Source of the DNA: Pseudonocardia sp. CNS-139
Lineage (GTDB): Bacteria > Actinomycetota > Actinomycetes > Mycobacteriales > Pseudonocardiaceae
Length of the DNA stretch: 64,000 nucleotides
Direction: 5' to 3'
Assembly (NCBI GenBank): GCA_001942415.1
Contig: MKJX01000077.1
Location: 1 to 64,000, forward strand
In this document: piece by piece, positions 47,901-58,420 of the stretch
How the letters are laid out: each line of letters begins with the position of its first letter
Position numbering within the stretch: the first letter of the stretch is position 1
The notes under the pieces: generated by a model
The model's input: the letters and a program-made list of their open reading frames with translations, nothing else
The model's database searches: none
Told to the model about the DNA's origin: nothing
Made by a program: the position numbers and the translations under genes

Positions 47901-47932
47901 TGCGTCGCTCTAACCGACTGAGCTAAGGCGGC
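47856..47932 (-). tRNA. tRNA-Thr (anticodon CGT)
   Basis: The minus strand folds as a complete tRNA: acceptor GCCGCCT paired with AGGCGGC, D-arm with GCTCAGTCGGTTAGAGC, anticodon stem ACGCA/TGCGT around loop CTCGTAA (anticodon CGT, reads ACG), T-arm GGGGTTCGACTCCCC, discriminator T and encoded CCA. The 3' 45 bases double as attR of the integrated element; the copy supplied by the element keeps the tRNA intact. Confidence 0.95.
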
Positions 47933-48040
47933 GAGTGGTGCGGGCTCAGTGTAGCGGCCGGGTGGGGGTGGCTCGCGCCCGGCCGAGTGGGTGGGGACCG
48001 GTGGTTACAGTGGCTCGTCAGCCGTCCCGCAGGAGGTCCG

Positions 48041-48717
48041 TTGCAGCCGATCGACCTGGCGTACGTCGTCGGGCTGTACCGGGAGTACGCGGACGACCTG
48101 GCGGCGGTCGGGAAGCAGCAGCGGGAGTTCGCGGAGGCGCTGGCCGGGCGGATGACGCCGCAGCTGGACGACCTGGAGGCGGAGATCACCTACCTGCTGC
48201 TGCGGGCGGTGCGGCCGGCGGTGGTGGTCGAGCTGGGGACGTTCCACGGGTGGTCGACGTCGTGGATCCTGTCCGCCCTGCGCGACAACGGGACGGGGCG
48301 GCTGCACAGCTTCGACATCGTCGACAACGTGCGGCGGAACGTCCCAGCGGAACTGGGCGAGGGCCGGTGGACGTTCGTGCAGGGGGACGTCCGGGAGACG
48401 GTCGGGCGGGTGCCGGCGGACGCCGGCTACCTCTTCGTCGACGCCGCGCACACCGCGCGGTTCGCGCGCTGGTACCTCGCGCACCTGTTCCCGCGGGTGC
48501 CGGCCGGGATCCCCGTGAGCGTGCACGACGTCTACCACTTCCCCGTGACGCTGCCGTTCCACGAGGGGCGGGTGGTCGTGCGGTGGCTCCGCGAGCACCG
48601 GACGCCGTTCTTCACGCCGGCACGGGCGCGGGTCCGGGCGTCTACGACTCGCTCAACGCGCTGCGGCGGGAGCTGGGCTTGGCGGCGGTGCGGGGGGTCG
48701 GGGGGACAACCCGATGA
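48041..48717 (+). CDS. class I SAM methyltransferase with TTG start (frame slip near 48625)
   Basis: AGGAGG at 48031-48036 places the start at TTG 48041, read as QPIDLAYVVGLYREYADDLA. The SAM-binding region is AVVVELGTFHGWSTSWILSA followed by GRLHSFDIVDNVRRNVP and AGYLFVDAAHTARFARWYL, the Methyltransf_24 pattern. Near 48625 one base is missing; the end then reads GVYDSLNALRRELGLAAVRG. About 226 residues. The gene follows the tRNA on the backbone side of the element and its end overlaps a small minus-strand gene. Confidence 0.78.
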
Positions 48718-48841
48718 TCTTCTTCAGGATGCCGGCGGCCGGCTGAGCTGCGCGGGCGCGGCGGTACTCCTCGGCCTCGGCGAGGAGGGTGCGGCGGTGG
48801 TCGTCGGCGATGTCGGCGGCGGTGAAGAGCTGGTTCAGCAT
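48653..48841 (-). CDS. small hypothetical protein, 62 residues
   Basis: ATG 48841, GGA-containing ribosome site. It reads MLNQLFTAADIADDHRRTLL, AEAEEYRRARAAQPAAGILK and a Pro-rich tail: an amphipathic helix followed by a disordered end. A start at GTG 48892 would lengthen it. It overlaps the end of the convergent methyltransferase gene by 65 bases, so one of the two ends may be affected by frame errors. No known family. Confidence 0.4.
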   Translation of the reverse strand: MLNQLFTAADIADDHRRTLLAEAEEYRRARAAQPAAGILKKIIGLSPRPPAPPPSPAPAAAR

Positions 48842-48924
48842 GCGTCCACGATCGACTTCGGGGCGCTCGCGGACATCCGTGCCGAGCACTGACCGGGCAC
48901 GGATTCCGTGGTCCGTACCGAGAA

Positions 48925-51671
48925 TCAGTGGACGGTGAGGCCGGCTGCGAGCAGCGCCGAGCGGCCGCGCTCGCCGTCCGCGCCGCCCGCGAGGACGAGG
49001 GTGCGCGCGGACTGGTAGCGGCAGCCGGCGGCGTCCAGCGCCGCCGCGGTGGCGAGCAGGCCGTCGCGGTCGCCTGTGAGCAACGCGGCCGCGCGGTCCA
49101 GGAGCGCCGACGCAACCGGGTTGTCGGCGACGAGCGGCCGGGCGCTCTCGATCCGGGCAGCGGCCTGCGGGGTGCCGGCGAGGACGGCCGACTCCGCCCA
49201 CAGCGCCGCGTACCAGGGCCGCCAGATGGCCTGGAACCAGAACCGGAAGTCGTGCGGCGGCACGGCGAGCTGCTCGGCGGCCTCGCCGGGTCGGCCGTGG
49301 TGCAGGAGCAGCAGCGCGTCGAAGAACGCCGCCGGGAACGCGTCGTGGGCCGGCCGGTCCCGCCGCACGAGCCCCTCGTAGACCTCGAGCCAGCTCGCCC
49401 GCTCCGCGTCGTCGCCGCGCAGGCCGTGCACGGTGGCCACGGCGTGGGCGCTGCGGCGCAGCGTGGACAGGCGCGGCCGGCCGGCGCGCTCCCAGCTCTC
49501 CCGGAAGCGGGCGCCGGCGGCGAGGGCGTCCGCCCAGTCGCCCTCGAGGAACGACACGATGATCGACCGGGCGAGCGCGACGTGGCCGACCTCGCGGTGC
49601 GGCGGGAGCTCACGGATGCGGTCCGCGATCCGGCGGGCCTCCCGCAGGTCGCCCGCCGCGACCGCGCTCTCGGCCGCCATGACGTGCGCGTCCGGCAGCT
49701 CGAACCCCATCTCGGCGCCGACCGGGACGGGCGTGAGGATCTCGATCCGGCGCATCGCGCCGGCCATCGCCGCGCGGCACTCGCCGCGGCTGAGCTGCAC
49801 GGTGATGAGCACGTCGAGCGCGGCGCTCGCGGCCATCGGGTCGCCGCAGCGGGCGGCGAGGGCCATCGCGTGCTCGGCGGGCCCGGCGGCCGACGGGTCG
49901 TGCTGGACCGCCGCGAACGCCTCGGCGACGGCGATCCGGGCCTGCGCGACCTCGTGGTCGCCGGCCAGGCGGCGGGCCTCGGCGAGCAGCGCACCGACCT
50001 GCTCGGCGTCGGGCAGGTCGGTGATGCGCCGGTGGCGCGGTTGACCAGCTCGGCCATGCGGGCGATGTCGAGGGCCGCCTCGCCGGGCTCCCCGGCCCGC
50101 AGGGCGGCGTCGGCGGCCGCGCGGTGCAGCCGCATCGCGTCGTCGCCCGCGAGCTGCGCCTCGGCCGCGCCCGCGGCCAGGTGCAGCGCGACGGCCGCCT
50201 CGCGCTCGGACGGCGCGAACGCCGCGGCCTGCTCGTAGCGCCACCGCGCCTCGCCCGGCATCCCGCGCCGGTAGCAGAGCGCCGCGAGGACGGACGCCAC
50301 GTCGTGCGCGGTGGAACGGTGCCCGGGCCGGTCCGCGCGCCGGACGGCGGCCCGCAGCTCGTCGGCGAGCCGGTCGAACGCCGCCCGCCAGCGGGAGGTG
50401 TCGAAGTCGGGCGCCGCGAGCAGGGCCCGGCCCTCGGCGAGCGCCCACAGCAGGTGCCGGCGGTGCGACTCGACGAGCTCACCGGCGTCGTCGAGCAGCT
50501 CCGCGCCGTACTGCCGGACGGTCTCCAGCGCCCGGTAGCGGGTGCCGTCGCCGCCGGTGGTCGGGACGAGGAGGCTGTGGTCGGCCAGCGCGGCGAGCAG
50601 CGCCCCCGCCTCCCGCCCCGTGACGGGCGGCCAGCCCGCGACCGCCGCGACCCCGCTCGCCGGGAACGGCCCGGCGAACGCCGACACGCGCCGCAGCACG
50701 GCCTTGGCCGGCTCGTCGAGGAGGGCGTAGCTCCAGTCCAGCAGCGACCGCAGCGAGCTGTGCCGGCCGTCGACGCGGCGACCGCCGGTGAGCAGCTGGA
50801 GGCGCTCGCTCAGCCCGCCCTCCAGCCCGTCGAGGCCGATCGAGGGCAGCCGCGCGGCGGCCAGCTCGATCGCGAGCGGGACGCCGTCGAGCGCGCGGCA
50901 GATCCGGGCGACGCGGCCGCGGTCGGTCGGAGCGAGATCCGCGCCGGCCGCCGTCGCACGTTCCTCGAAGAGGGTGCCGGCGTCGCCGTGCTCCGCGACC
51001 GACATCCCCTCGACGGGGAACACGCGCTCGAACGGCGGCAGCAGCCGCGCCCGGCTGGTCGCGAGCACCGCCAGGTCCGGGCCGCCGCCGAGCAGCCGCT
51101 CGACGAGCAGCGCGACGCCGTCGAGCAGGTGCTCGCAGTTGTCCAGCACGAGCAGCGCCTGCCGCCCGGCCGCCCAGCCGAGCACGGTCTCCTCGTCGCT
51201 GCGGCCCTGCTGCTCGCCGAGCCCGACCGCCGCGGCCACCGCGCGGGCGACCATCCCGTCGTCGGTGACGGGCACCAGGTCGACGTACCAGACGCCGTCG
51301 GCGAACCGGTCGACGACGTCGGCCGCGACCACCTGCGCCAGCCGGGTCTTGCCGACACCGCCCGGTCCGACCGCTGTGACGAGCCGCCGGCCGGTCAGTG
51401 CTCCGGCCAGCTCGCCGAGCTCCGCCGCCCGCCCGACGAACGACGTCAGTGCAGGTGGGAGGACCGGCCGGGCGACCGGGACGGACGATGTGCCGCGTTC
51501 GGCGGCCAGCCCGGCGAGGGAGCGCCGGTCGCCGGCCCCGAGCTTGCGCAGCAGCGACGAGACGTGGCTCTCGACCGTGCGGATCGAGATGAACAGGCGG
51601 GCGGCGATCTCGGCGTTGGTCAGGTGCTCGCCCACCGCGGCGAGCACCTCGGCCTCGCGGGCCGAGACCAC
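48925..51671 (-). CDS. LuxR HTH - NB-ARC ATPase - TPR-like regulator (frame slip near 50030)
   Basis: About 915 residues. Unlike most large LuxR regulators the helix-turn-helix is at the N-terminus: VSAREAEVLAAVGEHLTNAE and SIRTVESHVSSLLRKLGAGD. It is followed by an AfsR-like NB-ARC ATPase with P-loop VTAVGPGGVGKTRLAQVVAA, Walker B ALLVLDNCEHLLDGVALLVE and the GVPLAIELAAARLPSIGLDG motif. The C-terminal 500 residues are helical repeats of the TPR type. A base is missing near 50030, after NRATG; the frame continues ITDLPDAEQVGALLAEARRL to TGA 48925. GTG 51671 is the first possible start. It is a global or pathway-specific regulator; ligand and target are unknown. Confidence 0.82.
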
Positions 51672-51738
51672 CGGCTCGACCGTCCCCCGTGCGTCACGGG
51701 TGCGATTCTGCCGGGACCGACCGACAGGTTCAGCCCTG

Positions 51739-52907
51739 TTACCCAGCCCTGCTTGAGCCGGCGGGGTGGGTGAGCACGGTCATCATGGCCTCGACCGCGA
51801 TCTCCGGCTTGACGTTCTGGTCGAGCGCGGTGCGGCAGGCCAGCACGGCCTCCAGCCGGCGCAGCAGCGACTCGGCCGTCCACTCGGTGGCGGCCTGGCG
51901 GACGTCGCCCTGGCGGTCGGGGTGCGTGAACGGCACGCCCGCGCCGCTGCCCGCCACGAGCGCGTCCCGGTAGAAGCCGGCGAGGTCGACGAGCGCGCGG
52001 TCCAGCGCGTCGCGCTGGGTGCGGGTGTTGCGCGACTTCTGCTGGCGCTCCAGGTCGCGTTCGGCGGCCTTGGCCCCGCGGCGGCCGCCGCGACGCCCTT
52101 GCCCGTGCCGCCCGCGCCCATCGCGACGGCCAGCTCCTCGCGCTCGGCGGCGTCGCGGCGCTCGCTCAGCTCGGCGGCCTCGGCCTTCGCGTCGCGGACG
52201 AGGTCGCGGCGTAGGCGAACGCGTCGCCGATGCCGCGCAGCCGCATGGGCAGGCCGAGCACGAGCTCGCGGTGCGCGCGGGCCTCCGGGTCGCGGGCCAG
52301 CCGGCGGGCCCGACCGACGTGCCCACCGGAGACGGACGCGGCCCACGCCGCGGTCTCCGGCTCGATGCCGTCGCGCCGCGCGAGGACGTCCGCGATCGCG
52401 GCCGGGGCCGGTGTGCGCAGCGGCACCGGACGGCACCGCGAGCGGATCGTGACGGCGACGTCGTCGGGGTGGTCGGACGGCGCGCAGAGCAGGAAGATCG
52501 TCTGGTCCGGCGGCTCCTCGACGAACTTGAGCAGCGCGTTGGCCGCGTTCTCGGTGAGCCGGTCGCGTCGGTGATGATCAGGATCTGGTAGCGGCCGGTG
52601 GCCGGGCGCCGGGCCGCCGACGACACGAGCTGGCGAATCGAGCGCACCGAGATCGAGAGCCCCTCCGGGACGATCTCGCGCACGTCGGAGTGGGTGCCGG
52701 CCATCACCGTGTGGCAGGACGGGCACTCGCCGCACCCGTGCCGCGGGCACTGGAGCGCGGCCGCGACGCCCGCGCGGCCACGGACCGGCCCGACCCCGGC
52801 GGCCCGGTGAAGAGCCACGCGTGGGTCATCGCGGCAGGGTTCTCGGCGGCCGCGCTCAGCTCGGCGACGGCCGAGGGCTGCCCGACGACCTCGTCCCACA
52901 CCGTCAC
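51739..52907 (-). CDS. holB: DNA polymerase III subunit delta' (four frame slips)
   Basis: Clamp-loader subunit. Start GTG 52907: VWDEVVGQPSAVAELSAAAE, P-loop AWLFTGPPGSGRSVAARA, then the zinc-binding QCPRHGCGECPSCHTVMAGT, SISVRSIRQLVSSAARRPAT, RLTENAANALLKFVEEPPDQ and the sensor VTIRSRCRPVPLRTP, all characteristic. Frames change near 52810, 52560, 52215 and 52070, each explained by one missing base. The C-terminal part RDALDRALVDLAGFYRDALV is typical of actinobacterial delta'. About 390 residues. GTGA overlap with the kinase-domain gene upstream. Confidence 0.85.
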
Positions 52908-54904
52908 GGCACGACCTCTGCCTGCGGTCCCGGCTGTACGGGCGGCACCGGGGGCCGGGTGCGGGCGCCGGGCGGCGGCGGGAGCACCGCGGCCAGCCCG
53001 TCGGACACCCGCTCGGCCACCTCGTCGGGCGTGCCGTCGGCGTCGACCACGACGTAGTGGTGCGGCTCGGCGGCGGCCATGCGGGTGAGCAGCCGCTGCA
53101 CGCGGACGTGCTCCTCGCCGGCGACGCCGCCCGCGGCCTGCGGCTGCTCGACGGCGCCCGGTCGAGCAGCACCGACACGTCGGGCCGCAGCCGTCCGGTG
53201 GCCCAGGCGGCGAGGTTCTCCAGCTCGCCGGGGTCGAGCTCGGCCTGCACGCGCCCGGCCGCGACGCCGAACTGCGCCATGGGGCTGACGAGGAACCGCT
53301 CGACGATCACGACCGAGCCGCCCGCCAGCGCCGGACGGATCACGCGTTCGACCCGGTCGGCCTGCACGGCGGCCGCGGCGAGCGCCTTGGCCCGCACACC
53401 GGAGAGCTCGGCCTCACGGGTGGCCGCGGCCCAGCGCTCGCCGTCGTGCTCGCCGCCCTCGGGCACCACGACGACGTAGCCGGCGGCACGCAGCCGGGTG
53501 GCGAGCCGGGCGGCCTGCTCGGTGGTCTCCTCGGCCGGGCCGCCCTCGACGGCGATCAGCAGGCCCTTGTCGAAGCGTGGCTCGCCGCGGCGCAGGCCGC
53601 CAGCAGGTCGGGCAGGATCGGCTCGGTGCGCCGGTCGTCCATCTGCCGGTACGCGAGCATCCCGACGACCGCGGCCACGACCCCGCCGGCCAGCATCACG
53701 ACGCGGGTGCCGTCCACCACGACCGGGACGCCGAGCAGGTCGACGCGGTGCGCGCTGACCAGGCCGACGATCACCGGCACGACCGCCATCGACGCGAGCA
53801 GGGTGAGCCGCACGATCGACTGGACGAACGCCACGATCCGGCCGCGGATCTCGTCGGCCACCTGGGCGCCGATGATCGTCAGGCCGGTGAGGAACGCGAT
53901 GCCGGCGAACCCGCCGACGAGCATGACGGCGAGGATCGCGATGAACAGGTGCGGCGCGAGCGCGACCAGCACCAGCGCGCCGCCCGCGGCCACGATCGCG
54001 GCGCCGAAGAGGCGGTTGTGCGGGATCTTGCGGGCCATCCGCGGCGCCGCGCCCATGCCGATCGCGAGCCCGATGAACACCGAGGCGAAGAGCACGCCGT
54101 AGGCGGCGTTGCCGCCGCCGAGGCTCGCGGCGTAGAGCGTGGCGGAGCCGACAACCGTGCCGCCCGCGGCGAACGCCCCGACGATGCCGATGACGAGGCC
54201 GCGGATCAGGGGCGTGCGCACGACGAACGTGGCGCCGTCGCGCAGCATCGTGAGCACCCCGGGCGCGGCCGCGCGCTGCTCGGCGGACCGCCCGGAGATC
54301 TCCGGAATCCGGAACAGCACGGTGAGCGCGATGACCAGGTATGCCAGCCCGCTGAGCACGAGCGCGAGGAAGACGGTGGGCAGCGCCGACCCGCTCCCGC
54401 CGATCACCCCGCCGACCCGGGTGATCACCGCGAACAGGCTGGACGCGTGATCACCGCGACGCCGTAGGTCATGACGAGGTTGAGCTGGTTGGCCGTCTCG
54501 ACCTGGTCGGGCCTGCGCAGCAGGTTGGGCACCGACGCGTCCTTGGCCGGGATCCAGAAGAGCGCGCAGATCTCGATGAGGAACGTGGCGACGAAGAGCC
54601 ACCAGAGCGACCCGATCAGCGGGATCGAGACGAAGAGGCCGAACCGCAGCAGGTCGCACACGACCATGACGTGGCGGCGGTCGAACTTGTCGGCGAGCGC
54701 GCCGGCCAGCGGGCCGAGCACGAGTGCGGGGAGCAGCTTGGTGGCCACCACGCCGCCGAGCGCGAAGCTCTGCGCCTGGTAGCCGCTGGTGAGCTGGGTG
54801 GCGAGGGCGGAGAGGGCGAGCAGGCTCATCCAGTCGCAGATGCCGGCGACGGACGTGACCGTCCACAGCCGCCGGAACGCGGGGATGGCCAGCACACTGC
54901 GCAC
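52904..54904 (-). CDS. MFS transporter fused to degenerate dTMP-kinase domain (frame slips near 54445, 53580 and 53160)
   Basis: A fusion known in actinobacteria as bifunctional MFS transporter/dTMP kinase. The first 440 residues are a DHA3-type major facilitator (FRRLWTVTSVAGICDWMSLL, DKFDRRHVMVVCDLLRFGLF). After a slip near 53580 the kinase-like part begins FDKGLLIAVEGGPAEETTEQ. The normal P-loop GxDGxGKST is thus GGPAEETT, without the lysine, and the DRYVDSS motif is ERFLVSPM. The fold is otherwise kept: VQADRVERVIRPALAGGSVV, WATGRLRPDVSVLLDR, RVQRLLTRMAAAEPHHYVVV. The domain is probably catalytically dead. GTG 54904 is the first start in frame, but a base may be missing upstream and the true start may be near 54970. 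Confidence 0.75.
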
Positions 54905-55110
54905 GCGGTGCGCCGTGGACGCGGAGAGTGCCGGCGCCGTGACAGGAGCGGACGCGCTGCCGATCGCTCCTCACCTCCTCCGCGACGGCCGTTCACCGGC
55001 CGGCCGGCCGTGGTGAGCCCAGGGTAGTCGGGCCGGCGGACAGCGCCCGGCACGACCGCCCGCGCGCTCACAGTGCGTTCTCAGCGAGCCGGGTGGCCGT
55101 TACCGTGCGT

Positions 55111-55472
55111 TCACCACGGGTAGAGGATCGACACGACCATCTGCACCGCGATCAGCACGAACACCAGCACGAAGAACCAGGTGAACACGCGCGATCCGAT
55201 CCGGCCGCGGGTGCGCCGGGAGAGCCCGAGGATGCTCGGGTCCTCGACGATCCGGGGGCGCGGCGGCGGGCCGGGGATCGTGCGCCGGACGGGGATCCGG
55301 CCCGCGCCCGGCGGCGGCCACGGCGGGGGGCCGGCACCGGTGAGCCAGCCGGGCGCGTCGGGCGCTGGGGCGCCGGGGCCGCGGCCTCGTCCCGACCGGC
55401 GTCGGCCGCGGGCTCGTCCCCGCCCGCCGTGGTGCCGTCCGGTCCGAACAGCGCGTCGTCCGCGCCCGTCAT
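55111..55472 (-). CDS. small single-pass membrane protein with Pro-rich cytoplasmic part (frame slip near 55370)
   Basis: About 121 residues from ATG 55472: an acidic Gly/Ala N-terminus (MTGADDALFGPDGTTAGGDE), after a missing base near 55370 a Pro-rich linker, then LGLSRRTRGRIGSRVFTWFF and the membrane helix VLVFVLIAVQMVVSILYPW at the extreme C-terminus. No known family. Its position upstream of ponA2 on the minus strand is downstream in transcription, so it may belong to the envelope gene cluster. Confidence 0.6.
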
Positions 55473-55565
55473 GGTGGCGGATGCTAGGCCGCGGGCGGGC
55501 ACGGCCGGCAGTGCTTTGCGCCCGGCCGGGGCGTGGACCACACCGTCGGGCGAGGTCAGCGCCCG

Positions 55566-57982
55566 TCAGCGGCCGCGGGCGCACTCACCGTCGCCGTCAC
55601 CCTCGTCGCCGCCCCCGTCGCCGTCACCGTCCCCGCCGCCGCCGTCCCCGCCGTCGCCGCCCTCGCCCTCCGGGGCGGCCGGGGGCGGCGGGATCGACCC
55701 GCTGCTGACGCTGAGCACGATCGTCTCGCCGGGCAGCGCGGAGCCGTTGGGGCTCTGCCCGACGACGGTGCCACGCTCGGCGGCGTTGTCGACGGTGCGG
55801 CTGGACGTGGTCCAGCCGGCGCGGGTGAGCATCGCCTGGGCGTCGTTCTCGGCCCGCCCGACGACGTCCGGCACGCGGGAGGCCGCGCCGCCCTCCAGGT
55901 AGCGCTCCTCCACGACGGGCAGCGGGATGACCGGCTGCCCCTCCATCAGCGGGCCCATCGCCCCGAACCACGTCTCGGCCGGGGTCTTGCCGCCGAAGAT
56001 GTTGCCGGAGCGGCACGGGAACGGCGAGCCGGCGCCGTCGCACAGCGGGCGCGGCGACCGGGAGTTGTCGAACGTGATCACGGCGCCGGCCAGCTGCGGG
56101 ACGAAGCCGACGAACGCCGCCGACTTGTGCTGCTGGGTGGTGCCGGTCTTGCCGGACATCGGCCGGTCCCAGCCCACCTGGCCCGCCGCGCCAGCCGCGG
56201 TGCCGCCCGGGAGGTCGTCCTTCCCGAGCGCGTTGACCAGCGCGTTCGCCAGCCCGGGCTCGACGGCCTGCTCGCACGGCGCCTCGGTGACGGGCACGGC
56301 CTCGCCGTTCGGGCCGGTGATCGACTCGATCGGGCTGGGCGGGCACCACATGCCGGCGCTGGCGAGGGTGGCGCCGACGTTCGACAGCTCCAGCACGCTC
56401 GTCGGGCTCACGCCGAGGGTGAACGACGCGAGCCGCTGCGCCTTCGTGACCTCGGCGATCGAGCGGTCGGTCGGGCGTCCGGTGCCCGGGTCGACGAACG
56501 GCGTGGTGGCGAGCGAGCGCATGCCCAGCCGCACCGCCATGTCCACGACGTCCGGGACGCCGGTGAACTCCTCCAGCTTGATGAACGCCGTGTTGGGCGA
56601 CTGCGCGAGCGCGTCGGTGAGCGTCAGCCGCTCGGGGTACGAGCCGGCGTTCGCGACGGGGAGCGGGCGGCCGCTGCCGTCGGTGTAGATCGGCGACGCG
56701 TAGCCGCTCGGCGGCACCGCGAGCTGGTAGTTGATGCCGAGGCCCTTCTCCAGGGCGGTGGCCGCGGTGAAGATCTTGTAGACGGACCCGGCACCCAGGT
56801 TGACCGGCTCGTACGGGAGCCCGTAGCTCGTCTCCTGCTCCTCGGCGTCGAGGCCGAACGTGCGGCTGGACGCCATCCCGAGCACGCGGTGCTTGTCGGA
56901 GCCCGGCTGCACCACCGACATCACGTTGGCGACGTTGGGCTGCTGCGGCGGCACCTCGGCGTCGAGGGAGGCCTTCATCGCCTGCAGCACGTTGCGGTCG
57001 AGCGTGGTGCGGATCGTGTAGCCGCCGCGGTTGAGCTGCTCGGTGGAGAAGCCGGCCTCGGTGAGGTAGTCGACGACGTACTTGCAGAAGAAGCCGGCGT
57101 CGCCCGCGCCGATGCAGCCGTTGGGCTGGGTGTTCAGCGGCTGCACGACCCCCAGCGGGGCGGCGAGCGCGGCCTGCGCCTGCTCCTCGTCGATCATCGC
57201 CTGGTCGCGCATCTGCAGGATCACGAGGTTGCGCCGCTCCAGCGCGGCCTGCGGCCGGCTGACCGGGTCGAACGCCGAGGTGCTGTTCACCATGCCGGCG
57301 AGCAGCGCGGACTGCGGCAGCGAGAGGCGGTCGGGCGTGGTGTCGAAGTACAGCCGCGCCGCGGACGCGATCCCGGCCGCCCCGTTCCCGAACGAGACGA
57401 TGTTCAGGTAGCGGGTGAGGATCTCCTCCTTGCTCAGCGTGCGCTCCATCTGAAGCGCGATCTGCGCCTCCTTGAGCTTGCGCGCCGGGGTCTGCTCGGT
57501 GGCCTTGAGCCGCTCGGTGTCGGTCTCCGCCTCGACGTAGAGCATGTAGTTCTTGACGTACTGCTGGGTGAGCGTGGACGCGCCCTGCACGACGTCGCCG
57601 GAGGCGGAGTTCGCGACGAGCGCGCGCAGCGTGCCCTGCCAGTCGACGCCTCGTGCTGGTAGAAGCGGCGGTCCTCGATCGCGACGATCGCGGCCTTCAT
57701 CGCCGGCGAGATCTGCTCCGCGGCGACCGAGAGCCGGTTCTGGTTCTGCTCGAAGAACCGCGCGATCGGCGCCCCCGCCGAGTCGGTGACGACCGTGGTC
57801 TGCGGGAGCGGACCGTCCACCAGGTCGGTGGAGACGTTGTTGACGCTGTCGCCCGCGTCGCTCGCCACCAGGCCGAGCCCGGCTGCGGCGGGGAACGTCA
57901 TGCCCGCGACGACCAGCCCGGCGAGCACGCCGAGTCCGGCCAGGAGTCCGATGGGCCTGGCGAGGCGCCGCGGAAAGCTCAC
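55566..57982 (-). CDS. ponA2: class A penicillin-binding protein with PASTA domain (frame slip near 57652)
   Basis: Bifunctional cell-wall enzyme, about 806 residues. After a membrane anchor (RPIGLLAGLGVLAGLVVAGM) the GT51 glycosyltransferase begins with AIVAIEDRRFYQHEGVDWQG (missing base near 57652) and contains GASTLTQQYVKNYML. The transpeptidase has AGSVYKIFTAATALEKGLGI (SxxK), AQSPNTAFIKLEE (SxN) and PMSGKTGTTQQHKSAAFVGF (KTG). A PASTA domain follows, VPDVVGRAENDAQAMLTRAG, then an acidic Asp/Gly tail. PonA2 of mycobacteria has the same order, and it is likewise divergent from whiB4, so the symbol rests on both domain order and gene neighbourhood. GTG 57982 is the likely start. Confidence 0.9.
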
Positions 57983-58124
57983 GGGTGGGAGGGTACGGGA
58001 GCGTCCGGTTCCGCCCGCCGGCTCGCCTGTCACCGAACTTGAGTAGTTTTGCTCGGTTACCGGTGGAACCTCCCCCTTCCACACTTCGTCTGTGCTGGTC
58101 GTGTCACGCACAGAAGGAGGAAAC

Positions 58125-58415
58125 ATGGCGGGGCGGTGGAACTGGCGGGCCGCGGCGCGATGCCGTACGGCCGATGCCGAGGGCCTCTTCGTCACCGGGG
58201 CGCGGCAGCGCGAGGCGCGCCTGTTCTGCCGCGCCTGCCCGGTGCGCACGGAGTGCCTCGCGCACGCGCTGGACCAGCGCATCGAGTTCGGCGTGTGGGG
58301 CGGGATGACCGAGCGCGAACGGCGGGCCCTGCTGCGCGCGCGGCCGGACGTCCGGTCGTGGGCGGCGCTGCTCTTCCGGGCCCGCACCGCGCACTACGAC
58401 CAGGAGCCGGCCTGA
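58125..58415 (+). CDS. whiB4: WhiB-family iron-sulfur regulator, WhiB4
   Basis: A 96-residue protein with an excellent ribosome site (AAGGAGG, 58114-58120). The four cluster ligands are C13, C35, C38 and C44 ([13 protein letters not shown]), the turn is GVWGG (56-60), and the basic C-terminal tail [16 protein letters not shown] binds DNA. In M. tuberculosis WhiB4, a redox-sensing regulator, lies between ponA2 and the two ArsA-like ATPase genes, as here. Divergent from ponA2 with 142 bases between. Confidence 0.9.
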   Translation: MAGRWNWRAAARCRTADAEGLFVTGARQREARLFCRACPVRTECLAHALDQRIEFGVWGGMTERERRALLRARPDVRSWAALLFRARTAHYDQEPA

Positions 58416-58420
58416 ACCCG

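Noticed and set aside
55533-57662. A 709-residue plus-strand open frame
   Set aside because: It lies antisense to the PonA2 gene and is Arg/Val/His-rich with no domain.
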